NCBI GenBank assembly: GCA_031315865.1
Contig: JALDRJ010000002.1
Coordinates: forward strand, 2,640,001 to 2,704,000
Source: Nitrospirales bacterium
Lineage (GTDB): Bacteria; Nitrospirota; Nitrospiria; Nitrospirales; UBA8639
Direction of reading: 5' to 3'
Length of the DNA: 64,000 nucleotides
Within the stretch, counting starts at the first letter, position 1. Every line of letters starts with the position of its first letter. Under the pieces are notes generated by a model. That model was not told where the DNA came from, made no database searches, and saw only the letters and a program-made list of their open reading frames with translations. The position numbers and the translations under genes were made by a program. Positions 18,171 through 26,704 of the stretch are shown one piece after another.

Positions 18171-19035
18171 TCTTCTCGATGAACTGAATGATTGAACCCG
18201 CGACATCGATCCCAGTCGCTTTTTCAATTCCCTCAAGACCGGGGGATGAATTGATTTCCATCACGACTGGTCCATGTTTTGATCGCAATAAATCGACACC
18301 GCAGACATTCAAGCCCATGATATTCGCAGCCCGGGTGGCGGTCGATCGTTCTTCTGGAGTGATTTTGATCACTTCCGCCGAGCCGCCTCGATGAAGGTTC
18401 GAACGAAAGTCTCCCTTCGCCCCTTGACGCTTCATGGCCGCGATGACGCGATCCCCGATGACCAGACAACGAATGTCAGACCCTCCGGCTTCTTTGATGA
18501 ACTCCTGAACCATGATATTCACTTTGACTCCGCGGAATGCTTGAATGACTGACTTGGCAGAGTTGTGCGTTTCTCCCAACACGACGCCAATGCCTTGCGT
18601 GCCCTCCAAGAGTTTAATGACGACCGGTGCCCCGCCAGCTATCGTAATGACATCATCAGCGAAATCATCAGAGTGGGCAAAGGCCGTGACGGGTAACCCG
18701 ATGCCTTTCCGCGCCAGGAGTTGTAAGCTCCGAAGTTTATCACGTGAACGACCGATCGCGACGGATTCGTTCAGCGGCCAGACTCCCATCATCTCGAATT
18801 GTCTCAAAACCGCCAAGCCGTAAAAAGTGACTGAAGCCCCGATACGTGGGATGACCGCATCGTATCCTTCCAGTTTTTCCCCTTTGTACCGGAGTTCGGG
18901 GTTATGTGATGTGATATTGACGTACACTTTTGTGGTGTTGATGATATCGATATGATGCCCCGCAGCTTGGGCGGCTTCTACGAGCCGTTGATGGGAATAC
19001 AATTTGGGGTTTCGTGCCATCATCGCCAGTTTCAT
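18130..19035 (-). CDS. rimK: RimK-type glutamate ligase (ATP-grasp)
   Basis: At 301 residues it is the standard RimK length. Visible are the N-terminal preATP-grasp domain ([22 protein letters not shown]), [11 protein letters not shown], the ATP-binding strand [17 protein letters not shown], the carboxylate-contact motif [39 protein letters not shown], and the metal site [16 protein letters not shown]. RimK adds glutamates to the C-terminus of ribosomal protein S6 in Escherichia coli and can make poly-glutamate. An AAGGAGG site sits 7 bases before the ATG. It is flanked by a retropepsin gene upstream and an M14 enzyme gene downstream, the composition reported for RimK regulation in other bacteria. 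Confidence 0.93.
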   Translation of the reverse strand: MKLAMMARNPKLYSHQRLVEAAQAAGHHIDIINTTKVYVNITSHNPELRYKGEKLEGYDAVIPRIGASVTFYGLAVLRQFEMMGVWPLNESVAIGRSRDKLRSLQLLARKGIGLPVTAFAHSDDFADDVITIAGGAPVVIKLLEGTQGIGVVLGETHNSAKSVIQAFRGVKVNIMVQEFIKEAGGSDIRCLVIGDRVIAAMKRQGAKGDFRSNLHRGGSAEVIKITPEERSTATRAANIMGLNVCGVDLLRSKHGPVVMEINSSPGLEGIEKATGIDVAGSIIQFIEKNAKPHKTKTRGRG

Positions 19036-19092
19036 GCAATCCTCCTTCTGAAAAGAATAAATGTGTCCGATGGTCAGGAATACAGTATGTCG

Positions 19093-19518
19093 TTATTGCT
19101 CCAGACAAAACGACTTTCCCGGGTGGACGAGATAATGTTGTCTGATCGCTGTGCGACCTAATAACATTCGAAAGCCCATTTGATCACGATTCGTCAGCGT
19201 GATTTCAATCGGCCAGGCCTTTCCGCCCAATGACAGGGTGGTTTTAATCACGATCCGTTCTTCTCGGCCTCCCCCGGAATTGGTCACAGTTCTGACATCA
19301 TGGACTGGACAGGCACAGGTTCGGCTATCGCGATCGTTTTTTTGGAGTGGATGCACGGCGAATCGAACCCACTCCTGTCCTTCTTTCTGAAAGAGATGAA
19401 TATCAAAGGCATGAAGCGCTGAAGTTCGCGCTCCGGTGTCAATCTTGGCCTTGATGCGATCCACGCCAAACCCGGGGAGTGCAACCCATTCCCTCCATCC
19501 AATGATAGGTTTCGTCAT
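19093..19518 (-). CDS. Retropepsin-like protease paired with RimK (RimB/COG4067 type)
   Basis: A compact 141-residue cytoplasmic protein (no signal peptide) with KIDTGARTSALHA, placing the catalytic Asp at residue 27, and the C-terminal FRMLLGRTAIR strand of the family. It is a clear paralog of the secreted retropepsin at 13971-14504 but lacks the anchor. A CxC pair occurs at SRTCACPVHD. It is the first gene of the operon, 57 bases ahead of rimK. In characterised systems such proteins modulate or process RimK; the 'ATP-dependent zinc protease' label is historical. Confidence 0.87.
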   Translation of the reverse strand: MTKPIIGWREWVALPGFGVDRIKAKIDTGARTSALHAFDIHLFQKEGQEWVRFAVHPLQKNDRDSRTCACPVHDVRTVTNSGGGREERIVIKTTLSLGGKAWPIEITLTNRDQMGFRMLLGRTAIRQHYLVHPGKSFCLEQ

Positions 19519-19580
19519 GTGCTCAATTCATCTCCTGTGAGATGGACGTGCTGGCATTACGAGACTGTTGGATTCAACAT

Positions 19581-20615
19581 TTAATGAAAATTGACTAATG
19601 GGCTCCGCTTCACGATCCCGCGTAAGAGACGCCCCAGAATGTCGGCACCCGTAATGATTCGTTTATGGGCTTCCGTCCACACGAGTATCAGATCCTGATC
19701 GATGACATCATCTTCGTCATGTTCAGGGTTGACTTTCAATCGAGTCAGGAGTTCTCCAAGCGGCACATTCGCTCGATCCAGAATGATTGGACGATGACAG
19801 TGCCAGGAAGGTCGGTAACGCTCCTCGACCAGTAATTCCCTGAGGAATCCATCGGCATCGAGGACGAGGCGGGGATAGGCCGATTCGTCAGTGATAATCA
19901 CCCATTTTTCTTTCGATCGATGAACACGTTCGACAAACAGACTCGAAACGGTCGGCGTGTCCGGGGGAAAGACGATTCGTTGACCATCAAAAGGAAGCTG
20001 AACGATGCTATGGGGATGCAACGGAGAACCTTCTTCGACGGAAGAAACATCATCAAGCTTCAAGAAGTTCGAGGCCCCATGGCCTTCGACGTCGCTGATG
20101 TCGGTCTCGGGAGCCTGAGCATGGATTTTCAAGAGCGTGTCGAGCTCATGCTCTTTGAACCAGGTAATTCCCTCCTTGCCTACGATCCAGTCAAGAAGCA
20201 AGGCCGAGGGTTTAGCCATGGGATAGAACACGATTTGTAATAGTTTGACGATCGGGGCAAATTTTGCTCCTAGTCGTAACGCGTTTCTTGAAAAATACGC
20301 TTGAGGCAAAATCTCACCAAATAGTGTAATGCCGAATAGCGAGAAGAAAAATGCCAGAATTCCAAGCATTTGTTCTTCAGAAAGTAACGTCAGTAACACG
20401 TTGACCGCAACGTTGCTCCACAGCAGGGTCGCCAAGAGAAAATTGGCATCTTGACGGATGTGTAATACGGTTTGGGCTTCGGCGTTTCCTTGCTGATCGA
20501 GCAACTCAAGATGTATACGGCTGAGGCTAAAGAATCCGAGCGTCAGGCCTGAACATACGGCGGATCCTGCTAGACAGCAGAGAATCCCTACCCACATCAA
20601 TACAGATTCCATCAT
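19581..20615 (-). CDS. CNNM/DUF21-domain membrane protein
   Basis: Start at ATG 20615 (a second ATG follows at 20612); the frame is open back to a TTG inside mgtE. The 344-residue product has an N-terminal DUF21 bundle: SAVCSGLTLGFFSLSRIHLELL, LLATLLWSNVAVNVLL, ITLFGEILPQAYFSRNALRL (EILP-Q motif), FYPMAKPSALLLDWIVG. A divergent CBS-like region (~200-330) ends in WTEAHKRIITGADILGRLLRG. CNNM/CorC-type proteins are implicated in Mg2+ or divalent cation efflux. It follows mgtE by 58 bases, in line with a shared ion function. Confidence 0.8.
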   Translation of the reverse strand: MMESVLMWVGILCCLAGSAVCSGLTLGFFSLSRIHLELLDQQGNAEAQTVLHIRQDANFLLATLLWSNVAVNVLLTLLSEEQMLGILAFFFSLFGITLFGEILPQAYFSRNALRLGAKFAPIVKLLQIVFYPMAKPSALLLDWIVGKEGITWFKEHELDTLLKIHAQAPETDISDVEGHGASNFLKLDDVSSVEEGSPLHPHSIVQLPFDGQRIVFPPDTPTVSSLFVERVHRSKEKWVIITDESAYPRLVLDADGFLRELLVEERYRPSWHCHRPIILDRANVPLGELLTRLKVNPEHDEDDVIDQDLILVWTEAHKRIITGADILGRLLRGIVKRSPLVNFH

Positions 20616-20673
20616 ATGAATTTCGCTTTTATTTTTTTGCAACCAATGGTAGTTGTGTTCTTTTCTTGTGTTG

Positions 20674-21975
20674 CTATTCGAGTAAACTGGCAAAAATAGT
20701 AGCGAGTCCTAAAAAGCTGAGGAACCCCGCGACATCGGTTACTGTTGTCAGTATGATGGATGACGATTGGGCCGGATCTTGATTGAGGGCTCGCAGGATG
20801 ATGGGAATCACAGCCCCGGAAAGCCCCGCCATGACCATCGACATGACCATGGAAATCGCGATCACCATCGTGAGTCCCCATGACCGACTCCAAATATAGA
20901 CGGCAGCCGATGTTGTTGCCGCAACGGCCACCCCATTCACGAATGCTACATAGGATTCTTTCGTTGCCACACGGACCCACTGAGTCGGTCGGATATCACG
21001 CAGAGCCAAGCCACGCATGACGACGGCGAGCGCTTGCGCCCCCGTATTACCGGATTGTCCTGCTACGACGGGAAGCAAGACGGCCAAGGCTGTAAATTGG
21101 GCGATAGTGTCTTCAAACAGACCGACGACGAACGCTGCGAGGAAGGCCGTGAGCAAGTTAATTTGCAGCCAAGGCAAACGCTTACGTACCGCGAACATTG
21201 GTGGAGAAAGCGCACGTTCGTCTTTGCTCGCTCCTACCATGGTTTGCATGCCGATCGTAGCCTCTTCCTTTTCGACCTCGATGATGTCCCGGTTTCGGAT
21301 CACTCCGAGTAAGCGGCCATTCAAATCAGTGACGGGGATCGTTAGCACCTTCCATTGATCGAACACTTCAACCACTTGTTCCTGGCTTTCAAGCGGATGA
21401 ATCGTCGGCAATTCTTGTTTCATCAGGGATTGGAGGCGTTCATATTGGGGGGCGAGAAACAGATCTCGGAGTGGCAGAATACCAGTTAGGGTCTGATCGC
21501 GATCGATGATGTAGATTTCGTGCAAATCTCGTGGGGCTCGGCTTCTGACTTGGTGAATGGCTTCGTCGATGTTCAAATCTTGAGGAAGCGCGAAAAATCG
21601 CGGATCCATAAGTAGGCCAACCGAATCTTCCGGGTAGTCGAGGAAGATCCTGATCTCCGACGAGAGGCTTTCGGGCACCGTGTCTAACACGAGTTGCTGC
21701 TGTTGTTCTGGCAGTCTTCGCAAGAGGGTCGCGACCACAGCGATATCCATCTCGGGAAGGGCCTTTTGTAGCATGTCCGCAGGCATGGCGGCCAACACCT
21801 CGGCGGCTATGGCCGGTGTCATGGCAGCAACAGTCTTGGCGATGTCACGCCCCGATACCTCGTGAAGTATCTCTAAGATTTCTTCGACTGGATACGACTC
21901 GAAGACTCGCGCGGCTTCTTCCGGGTATTGCGAAATAAAAGCTTCATGCATCGAAAGTGTCGGGGCCTGCGTCAT
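20674..21975 (-). CDS. mgtE: Magnesium transporter MgtE
   Basis: A 433-residue protein with the full MgtE order: N-terminal helical MgtE_N superhelix (~10-125, with repeated AAEVLAAMPADML-like helices), a CBS pair (~130-255: VGLLMDPRFFALPQDLNIDEAI, ITLTGILPLRDLFLAP-like and LKVTDLNGRLLGVIRNRDII-like strands), then the five-helix pore domain from ~280 with AVLLPVVAGQSGNTGAQALAVVMRG, the conserved selectivity helix. It mediates Mg2+ entry gated by cytosolic Mg2+. Its ATG overlaps the stop of the MgtE-N/CBS paralog (21972-21975) and has AGGAG 8 bases upstream. Confidence 0.93.
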   Translation of the reverse strand: MTQAPTLSMHEAFISQYPEEAARVFESYPVEEILEILHEVSGRDIAKTVAAMTPAIAAEVLAAMPADMLQKALPEMDIAVVATLLRRLPEQQQQLVLDTVPESLSSEIRIFLDYPEDSVGLLMDPRFFALPQDLNIDEAIHQVRSRAPRDLHEIYIIDRDQTLTGILPLRDLFLAPQYERLQSLMKQELPTIHPLESQEQVVEVFDQWKVLTIPVTDLNGRLLGVIRNRDIIEVEKEEATIGMQTMVGASKDERALSPPMFAVRKRLPWLQINLLTAFLAAFVVGLFEDTIAQFTALAVLLPVVAGQSGNTGAQALAVVMRGLALRDIRPTQWVRVATKESYVAFVNGVAVAATTSAAVYIWSRSWGLTMVIAISMVMSMVMAGLSGAVIPIILRALNQDPAQSSSIILTTVTDVAGFLSFLGLATIFASLLE

Positions 21976-22838
21976 CTGAGCGTCTCCTCTTGCCCACGTG
22001 TAGGCTTCTCATGTTGTGCCGCCTTGAGTATATCTCCCATGGTCGTCATTAATCCGATTCCCGAAAGAGCGTAGGCCTCCCAGAGTTGAAGGAGGGCATC
22101 AGAGAGAAAGTGAGGTTCTGGTTCATCGTGTCGACCTTCCAGGAATTTTTTTAAAGCTCGATGGCGTAACACTCCGATAAAAGACTTTTCTTGCTCAACG
22201 ACGGGAAGACTATCGTACAGTTGCCAAGCCGGGTGATTCAGCAGATCCTGGGCGTTTGCCGAAGCCGGGATCTTCTTGACATCTTCATTCATGACAAATT
22301 GTAGGGGCTTGTCGGCGTTGGCGGCGAGCAATTCTTTCATCAAGACCACTCCGTGTAATGTGGTGTCGTGATCCGTGATATATAAATAATAGATGGCTTG
22401 CTGGCATTCTTGGCCGATGCGTTTGAGCGCCTGCTCGACGGTAAGATCCGGTGGAAGCGTGAGGACACGAGGGTCGGCGAGGCTCCCAGCGGTAAAGTCC
22501 GGATGAGTTAACGTCCGTCGCAAATAGGAGGCAAGGGTCGAATCGATATGAGACAAAAGCGTGGACCGAACGGAGTCATCGAATTGTCTAAGCACAGCAC
22601 GGGCTGCGGTCGTCGAGAGACGACTGATGAGTCTCCCGCTTATCTCTGGTGAAAAATGCTTCAAGACTTCCGACATGTTTCCTGGCAGATAATGTTCAAG
22701 GACCGAGGAGATGGTTTCTATCTGTAATTCCTTCAAAAACCGAGACGAAATAGCAGGGGGATGGGACTCGAGAAAGCGAGCGGCCTCCATCGGATGTTTC
22801 TGAATGTACGCGTTCGTGAGGTCTTGTTGGAGGCCCAT
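21972..22838 (-). CDS. Soluble MgtE-N/CBS paralog lacking the pore domain
   Basis: A 288-residue protein that aligns with the cytosolic half of MgtE: helical repeats (AYIQKHPMEAARFLESHPPAIS, FSPEISGRLISRLSTTAAR), a 'TAGSLADPRVLTLPPDLTVEQALKRI' segment equal to the VGLLMDPRFFALPQDLNIDEAI segment of MgtE, and two CBS-like parts ending in FIGVLRHRALKKFL. No transmembrane helices follow; it ends in a short tail. It is translationally coupled to full-length mgtE and probably came from a duplication. A role as partner or Mg2+ sensor for MgtE is inference. Confidence 0.82.
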   Translation of the reverse strand: MGLQQDLTNAYIQKHPMEAARFLESHPPAISSRFLKELQIETISSVLEHYLPGNMSEVLKHFSPEISGRLISRLSTTAARAVLRQFDDSVRSTLLSHIDSTLASYLRRTLTHPDFTAGSLADPRVLTLPPDLTVEQALKRIGQECQQAIYYLYITDHDTTLHGVVLMKELLAANADKPLQFVMNEDVKKIPASANAQDLLNHPAWQLYDSLPVVEQEKSFIGVLRHRALKKFLEGRHDEPEPHFLSDALLQLWEAYALSGIGLMTTMGDILKAAQHEKPTRGQEETLR

Positions 22839-22839
22839 G

Positions 22840-23676
22840 TTACGATCCCGATCCTGGTGAGATTACGCTCGCGACCTCGGTGAACTGAGCCGCCGGCACG
22901 ACCACGCGGCCACGTTCCGTTTCCAGTACGACGACCATGGGAGTGACGGCGGTCACCGTCCCGAAATGAGGCCCAACCTGTATTTGTTCTCCTATTCGAA
23001 TAATGGGCTGGATATAGTGTGCGGCGATAAGGTTGCCGACGGCCGATCGAGATCCAAACCCGAATGACAATGCCGCGCCAGCGATCAGCCCGGCGGCGAT
23101 TAACACGATGATTTGATTGAGCAAAGAGGTATCGATCCCCAATTCGTTGATGGCTGTTACGAGCACCAGAAGCGTCGCTGCGACGTAGACGGTCTGAGCG
23201 ATGACCGTGCCTTGACGAATGCCTGCTGAGTCACAGGCCAGGGCTATCAACTCACGAACGAAGTTGGTCGCCAGCAACCCAAGGACGAGGATAAGAGTGG
23301 CCAGGCCGACCCTGGGAAGATAATAGGCGAGACCGGTCAACGCTTGCGAGAGGAGTGACAACTCGAGGGTCTCGGTGGCGGAAATGAGGAAAAGAAGAAA
23401 AATCACCCAAAATGCGACCGATCCGATAATTTGGGAGATGGTTTTCTGACTGCCGGTTTTTTGTAACACAGACAACATCCCTGTTCCGCGAAGTAGTCGA
23501 TCTGCTCCCAGCAGTTCCAGTAGACGACTGATTCCTGTTTTTACGAGTTTGCCCAAAGCGATCCCGATTCCGAGGAGGATGATGGCTCCGACGGTTTTGG
23601 GAAGAAAAGTCATAAAGAGCGTAAAACTGGCCTGTACGGAATCTTGTATTGCCGTCGTCCAATTTGTCATGTCCAC
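22840..23676 (-). CDS. MscS-like small mechanosensitive channel family protein
   Basis: Start chosen at GTG 23676, seven bases after AAGGAGG; an ATG lies six bases further in (23670). The ~279-residue protein has four or five transmembrane helices (FMTFLPKTVGAIILLGIGIALG, VAFWVIFLLFLISATETL, GLATLILVLGLLATNF, IIVLIAAGLIAGAALSFGFGSRSAVGNLIAAHYI) and a short beta domain RIGEQIQVGPHFGTVTAVTPMVVVLETERGRVVVPAAQF, the MscS-type soluble barrel. It opens the operon with MgtE-N, MgtE and CNNM proteins (1-base gap to the next gene). It is a paralog of the proteins at 24905 and 35057. Confidence 0.82.
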   Translation of the reverse strand: MDMTNWTTAIQDSVQASFTLFMTFLPKTVGAIILLGIGIALGKLVKTGISRLLELLGADRLLRGTGMLSVLQKTGSQKTISQIIGSVAFWVIFLLFLISATETLELSLLSQALTGLAYYLPRVGLATLILVLGLLATNFVRELIALACDSAGIRQGTVIAQTVYVAATLLVLVTAINELGIDTSLLNQIIVLIAAGLIAGAALSFGFGSRSAVGNLIAAHYIQPIIRIGEQIQVGPHFGTVTAVTPMVVVLETERGRVVVPAAQFTEVASVISPGSGS

Positions 23677-23835
23677 AATGACACCTCCTTGATGATTGAA
23701 TGCAGGCATGATAGGGAATGAGAACTTTCGATGAAGGTGTAGCAAGTCGCAAAGGCGACATTCACTCTCTGCCATAGGTCAAGAAAGTTCTGTATGACTC
23801 CTTCAGTCATGAGAGCTTCCGGCTATTCTTATTCA

Positions 23836-24462
23836 TTAGTCTTCCGTTAATTCCGACCACGTATCCTCGTTGGGCGCGCCAATGAGGTTTGTTCTCGCGT
23901 ATTCAATAAAGAACAGAATCGTATAGTGATTGTAATAGGTCGTTCCCTGATACCAGGAGGTAGACCGGACGAAGCGGTTGGTCTTATTTTCGTAAAATTC
24001 CAGAGAAAATCGTGTGTGGCCTGTCTGATAGTTCACCTTGTAGATCGCTAATTCTGGGAGGGCGAATGGCAGGATGCTGCCTTGGACTTCCGGCATTCCA
24101 AAAAAAGATTTGGCTTGTTCCGTCCCGAGCGTTTGGAGAATGATTTGAGCCCGGTAGGTTGCCAAGGTACAATTTTGTTGAATGACATAATCCTGCTTAC
24201 CCAACCACCCGCTGAGCACGCCTATCATGAACTGTTGATTGGACGCTAACCCGGTGGCTGCCAGACAGATGGATGCTCCTGGCGGGATCGGGATGGTGGT
24301 CGGAGGACTCTGGGGTTCCAAACTAGACTCGACGGCTTGTGCCATGAGCAATTGCTCGATCATCGTGGGCGAGCTCGGGGCGGGTAAAATGTTGGCGGTC
24401 GCACAGCCTGAGAGCAGTGCATAGCTGATGAATAGCAGTGATTGGCTAATGAATCGATTCAT
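23836..24462 (-). CDS. Outer-membrane-type lipoprotein, unknown function
   Basis: A 208-residue protein with a clear lipobox (LLFISYALLSGC, Cys at residue 19). A segment TMIEQLLMAQAVESSLEPQ is followed by a Pro/Thr-rich linker and a globular part with two Cys (GASICLAATGLASNQQF, NCTLATYRAQIIL) and many aromatic residues in beta strands (TSWYQGTTYYNHYTILFFIEY). I do not recognise a named domain. It stands between the MscS-like operon and a repeat element and seems monocistronic. Confidence 0.7.
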   Translation of the reverse strand: MNRFISQSLLFISYALLSGCATANILPAPSSPTMIEQLLMAQAVESSLEPQSPPTTIPIPPGASICLAATGLASNQQFMIGVLSGWLGKQDYVIQQNCTLATYRAQIILQTLGTEQAKSFFGMPEVQGSILPFALPELAIYKVNYQTGHTRFSLEFYENKTNRFVRSTSWYQGTTYYNHYTILFFIEYARTNLIGAPNEDTWSELTED

Positions 24463-24557
24463 TCTTCAGGGTTAGGAATATTCGTGAAGATACCTTAGAT
24501 CCATGTGTGCCAGGCGCTGTATTCGATGAGCATACCTTCGATTGCCAGAACAGACAA

Positions 24558-24845
24558 CCACTAATAGGCTAACCAATGACAGGTCTGTTCGTGATAGCCA
24601 TTTCCAATAATGTCCGTCTGGCTCAACGTTGTCCCGCGCGGGGTTTGTCGTCTGTAACGATTGGCCCCTGACTGGATTCGCTATAATTCACATGACCTCA
24701 GCCAGGTTCCAGCAGACACGATCATCACGAACATGATCAACTCACTGACACTGAAGGGAGCCGCTGCCGACCAACAGGCATAGATCGTCGAATGCGTGGC
24801 TGACCCAGGGTATGGTTGTCATCGAATGGTTCGGCGGATTAGTAG
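24558..24845 (+). repeat. MITE-like dispersed repeat, copy A
   Basis: About 288 bases. The right 88 bases (24758-24845) match 60283-60196 (reverse strand) with 13 mismatches (~85%). The left end shares ACAGGTCTGTTCGT with copies B and C. A 22-base block starting ACATGACCTCAGCCAGG (24691-24712) recurs exactly at 51345-51366. The right end CGGCGGATTAGTAG is an inverted copy of the left end of copy B (CTACTAATCCGCC). No transposase is present, so it is a non-autonomous or decayed element. Confidence 0.75.
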
Positions 24846-24904
24846 CCAGGATTTCGATGAATGTTCCGATCAGCGTGTGAATGTCTTGAGATTGTGGGGG
24901 GGTA

Positions 24905-26356
24905 TCAATCTCCTCGCAACGAACGAAACCAATGTTCCATCTGCCGACCGGCGGCTTCTCGTCCGCCCAGACCAAATGAGAGGGCCACGGCGACAGCGAT
25001 CGCCCCGAGCGTGAGACCGAAGGCCAAATTGACGATATCATCGGCCAGCCCCATAGCTCGCAATCCCATGGCCAATATGAGCCCCAGGATAGCAAACCGC
25101 GCGATATTGGCTGCCGAAGTGGATACTGCGCGAGCAATGGTCGAATGCGCGAGATTGGAGAGCCAGAAGCCGACAGTGATGATGATCCCGCCAAGTAGAA
25201 CCTGACTGCCGAACTGAATAAACATCGCCACCAGGTCAGACACTTGCTCGAACCCAAGGCGGTTGGACGCTTCCACGACAGCAAAAAGCATGATGAAAAA
25301 GCTCGCGATCTTTCCAGCGAGTTGAGACGGCGTGAGTTCGCTGGTACAGAGCTGTCCCACCCCGAGCTTCTCCGGCAGTGCATTGAATGCCATCCCTCCC
25401 AGAAGATTGCTGACCAGTGATGAAACCAGCGTGGACACGAAGTAGGCGATGACGAGAATAATGGCTGCAGCAAAGATGTGAGGGAGTGCCGTCATCATCA
25501 CGTCTAACATTTCGATGGCAGGTGTGGTGAGCGCATCGATATTCAGGGCTTCCAGGGCGGCAATCATGGCCGGAATCAGGATGAGGATATAGACGACGAG
25601 TGCCACCAGATGTGACAGACTCATCGTTCCCCGAAGGCCGGCATTCTCTCCCAGACGATCCGCTCCCGAAGCGGTTAAGAGATTGCTGACTAAATCTCGT
25701 AGTATTTTGGCCACAAACCAGCCGACTACGCCGATGATGCCGGCTGCGACGACGTTCGGTAGCATCGCCAGTATTTCATTCACCATATCCTGCACTGGGT
25801 CGAGCAGTCCTTTGAGTTCCAATGCGCCGAGTATGGCTGGCAGGAATAATAAGAAAATAAGCCAGTATAAGATATTTCCCAGGACATCGCTCATCGGACG
25901 CATGCCAGCGCTCGAGGAAAGTTTTTCATCTAATGTGGTGGCACTCAGCGTCTTCGTTACGAAGGTGCGAAGGATCGTCGCTAATACCCAAGCGACGAGG
26001 AGCAAGACCCCAGCGGCCACTAATTTTGGGACAAACTCGAAGACCTGACCGACGAGTCCATGAAGCGGCCCCGAAACGGTTTCGAGCTTGAGTGCGTTGA
26101 AGAACGCCATAAGAACCAAGAGCAAAAGGACGTAATACAACCCCGCGGCGATGCCGGATTCGAGATCGATCTGAGTGCCGGTATTGGTCTGTAATCGACT
26201 ATTCAGTTTGAGGAATCCGAGCGATTTTCGAATGCCACCTCGGATGGCCACAGCAATAATCCACCCCGCAACGAGAATCGCCAGAGCCCCAAGCACGGTT
26301 GGCAATGTCTCTCCGAGGGTTGCTTGTAATGATTCCGTGAGTCTACTTATGTCCAT
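24905..26356 (-). CDS. CmpX-like membrane protein with repeated TM-helix motifs (MscS-related)
   Basis: Start at ATG 26356 behind GGGGAGG (5-base spacing). The 483-residue protein repeats a unit of two helices: 'TLPTVLGALAILVAGWIIAVAIRGGIRKSL', 'FVPKLVAAGVLLLVAWVLATILRTFV', 'MLPNVVAAGIIGVVGWFVAKILRDLVSNLL', 'ALPHIFAAAIILVIAYFVSTLVSSLVSNLL', each [LV]P-x2-x-A-x2-[IL] followed by a basic turn (PF05552-type). It ends with FGLTLGAIAVAVALSFGLGGREAAGRQ, the MscS pore-like helix, and almost no soluble barrel. CmpX proteins act on membrane tension and envelope stress. There is an unusually high internal repetition of four or more units. Confidence 0.82.
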   Translation of the reverse strand: MDISRLTESLQATLGETLPTVLGALAILVAGWIIAVAIRGGIRKSLGFLKLNSRLQTNTGTQIDLESGIAAGLYYVLLLLVLMAFFNALKLETVSGPLHGLVGQVFEFVPKLVAAGVLLLVAWVLATILRTFVTKTLSATTLDEKLSSSAGMRPMSDVLGNILYWLIFLLFLPAILGALELKGLLDPVQDMVNEILAMLPNVVAAGIIGVVGWFVAKILRDLVSNLLTASGADRLGENAGLRGTMSLSHLVALVVYILILIPAMIAALEALNIDALTTPAIEMLDVMMTALPHIFAAAIILVIAYFVSTLVSSLVSNLLGGMAFNALPEKLGVGQLCTSELTPSQLAGKIASFFIMLFAVVEASNRLGFEQVSDLVAMFIQFGSQVLLGGIIITVGFWLSNLAHSTIARAVSTSAANIARFAILGLILAMGLRAMGLADDIVNLAFGLTLGAIAVAVALSFGLGGREAAGRQMEHWFRSLRGD

Positions 26357-26704
26357 GATTGCCTCCCCTGAGATGTTAACCAATTCTTTTACCCTTGCTG
26401 TTCAAGGCATACAACGGCCTTCTTTGTTCCTTTCATTTCAATCCGTTGTGAAGACTTAGACAATCGAAGCGATCATTAGGTCACATTACTTTTTGTTACA
26501 GAATAGCCAGGAGCATATTTCTAGACAAAAATCTCCCGGCGATTCCTGATCCGAACAAGACAAAAAGTCTACTGCAACGTAGTGCGAAAGAACGGATGTT
26601 TGGAGCTTGAAAAAGCCTTGAACTTGCCGCATACTGTTGTGAAGAAAGCTCTAAGTGTTCCTTTAAGAAGTGTCTAAATTTTCTATTTTGGAGGGCAGGG
26701 GATT
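26357..26704. other. Intergenic region between divergent genes
   Basis: About 350 bases upstream of both the CmpX-like gene and the second glycan cluster. It is AT-richer than its surroundings and should hold two divergent promoters; I could not fix -35/-10 boxes with confidence. A GGAGGG site lies just before the glycosyltransferase ATG. Confidence 0.45.

Noticed and set aside
24742-25473. Minus-strand 243-codon frame overlapping the CmpX-like gene
   Set aside because: The overlapping frame encodes the repeated transmembrane motifs of a known family; this one is a low-complexity Ser/Trp/Arg shadow.
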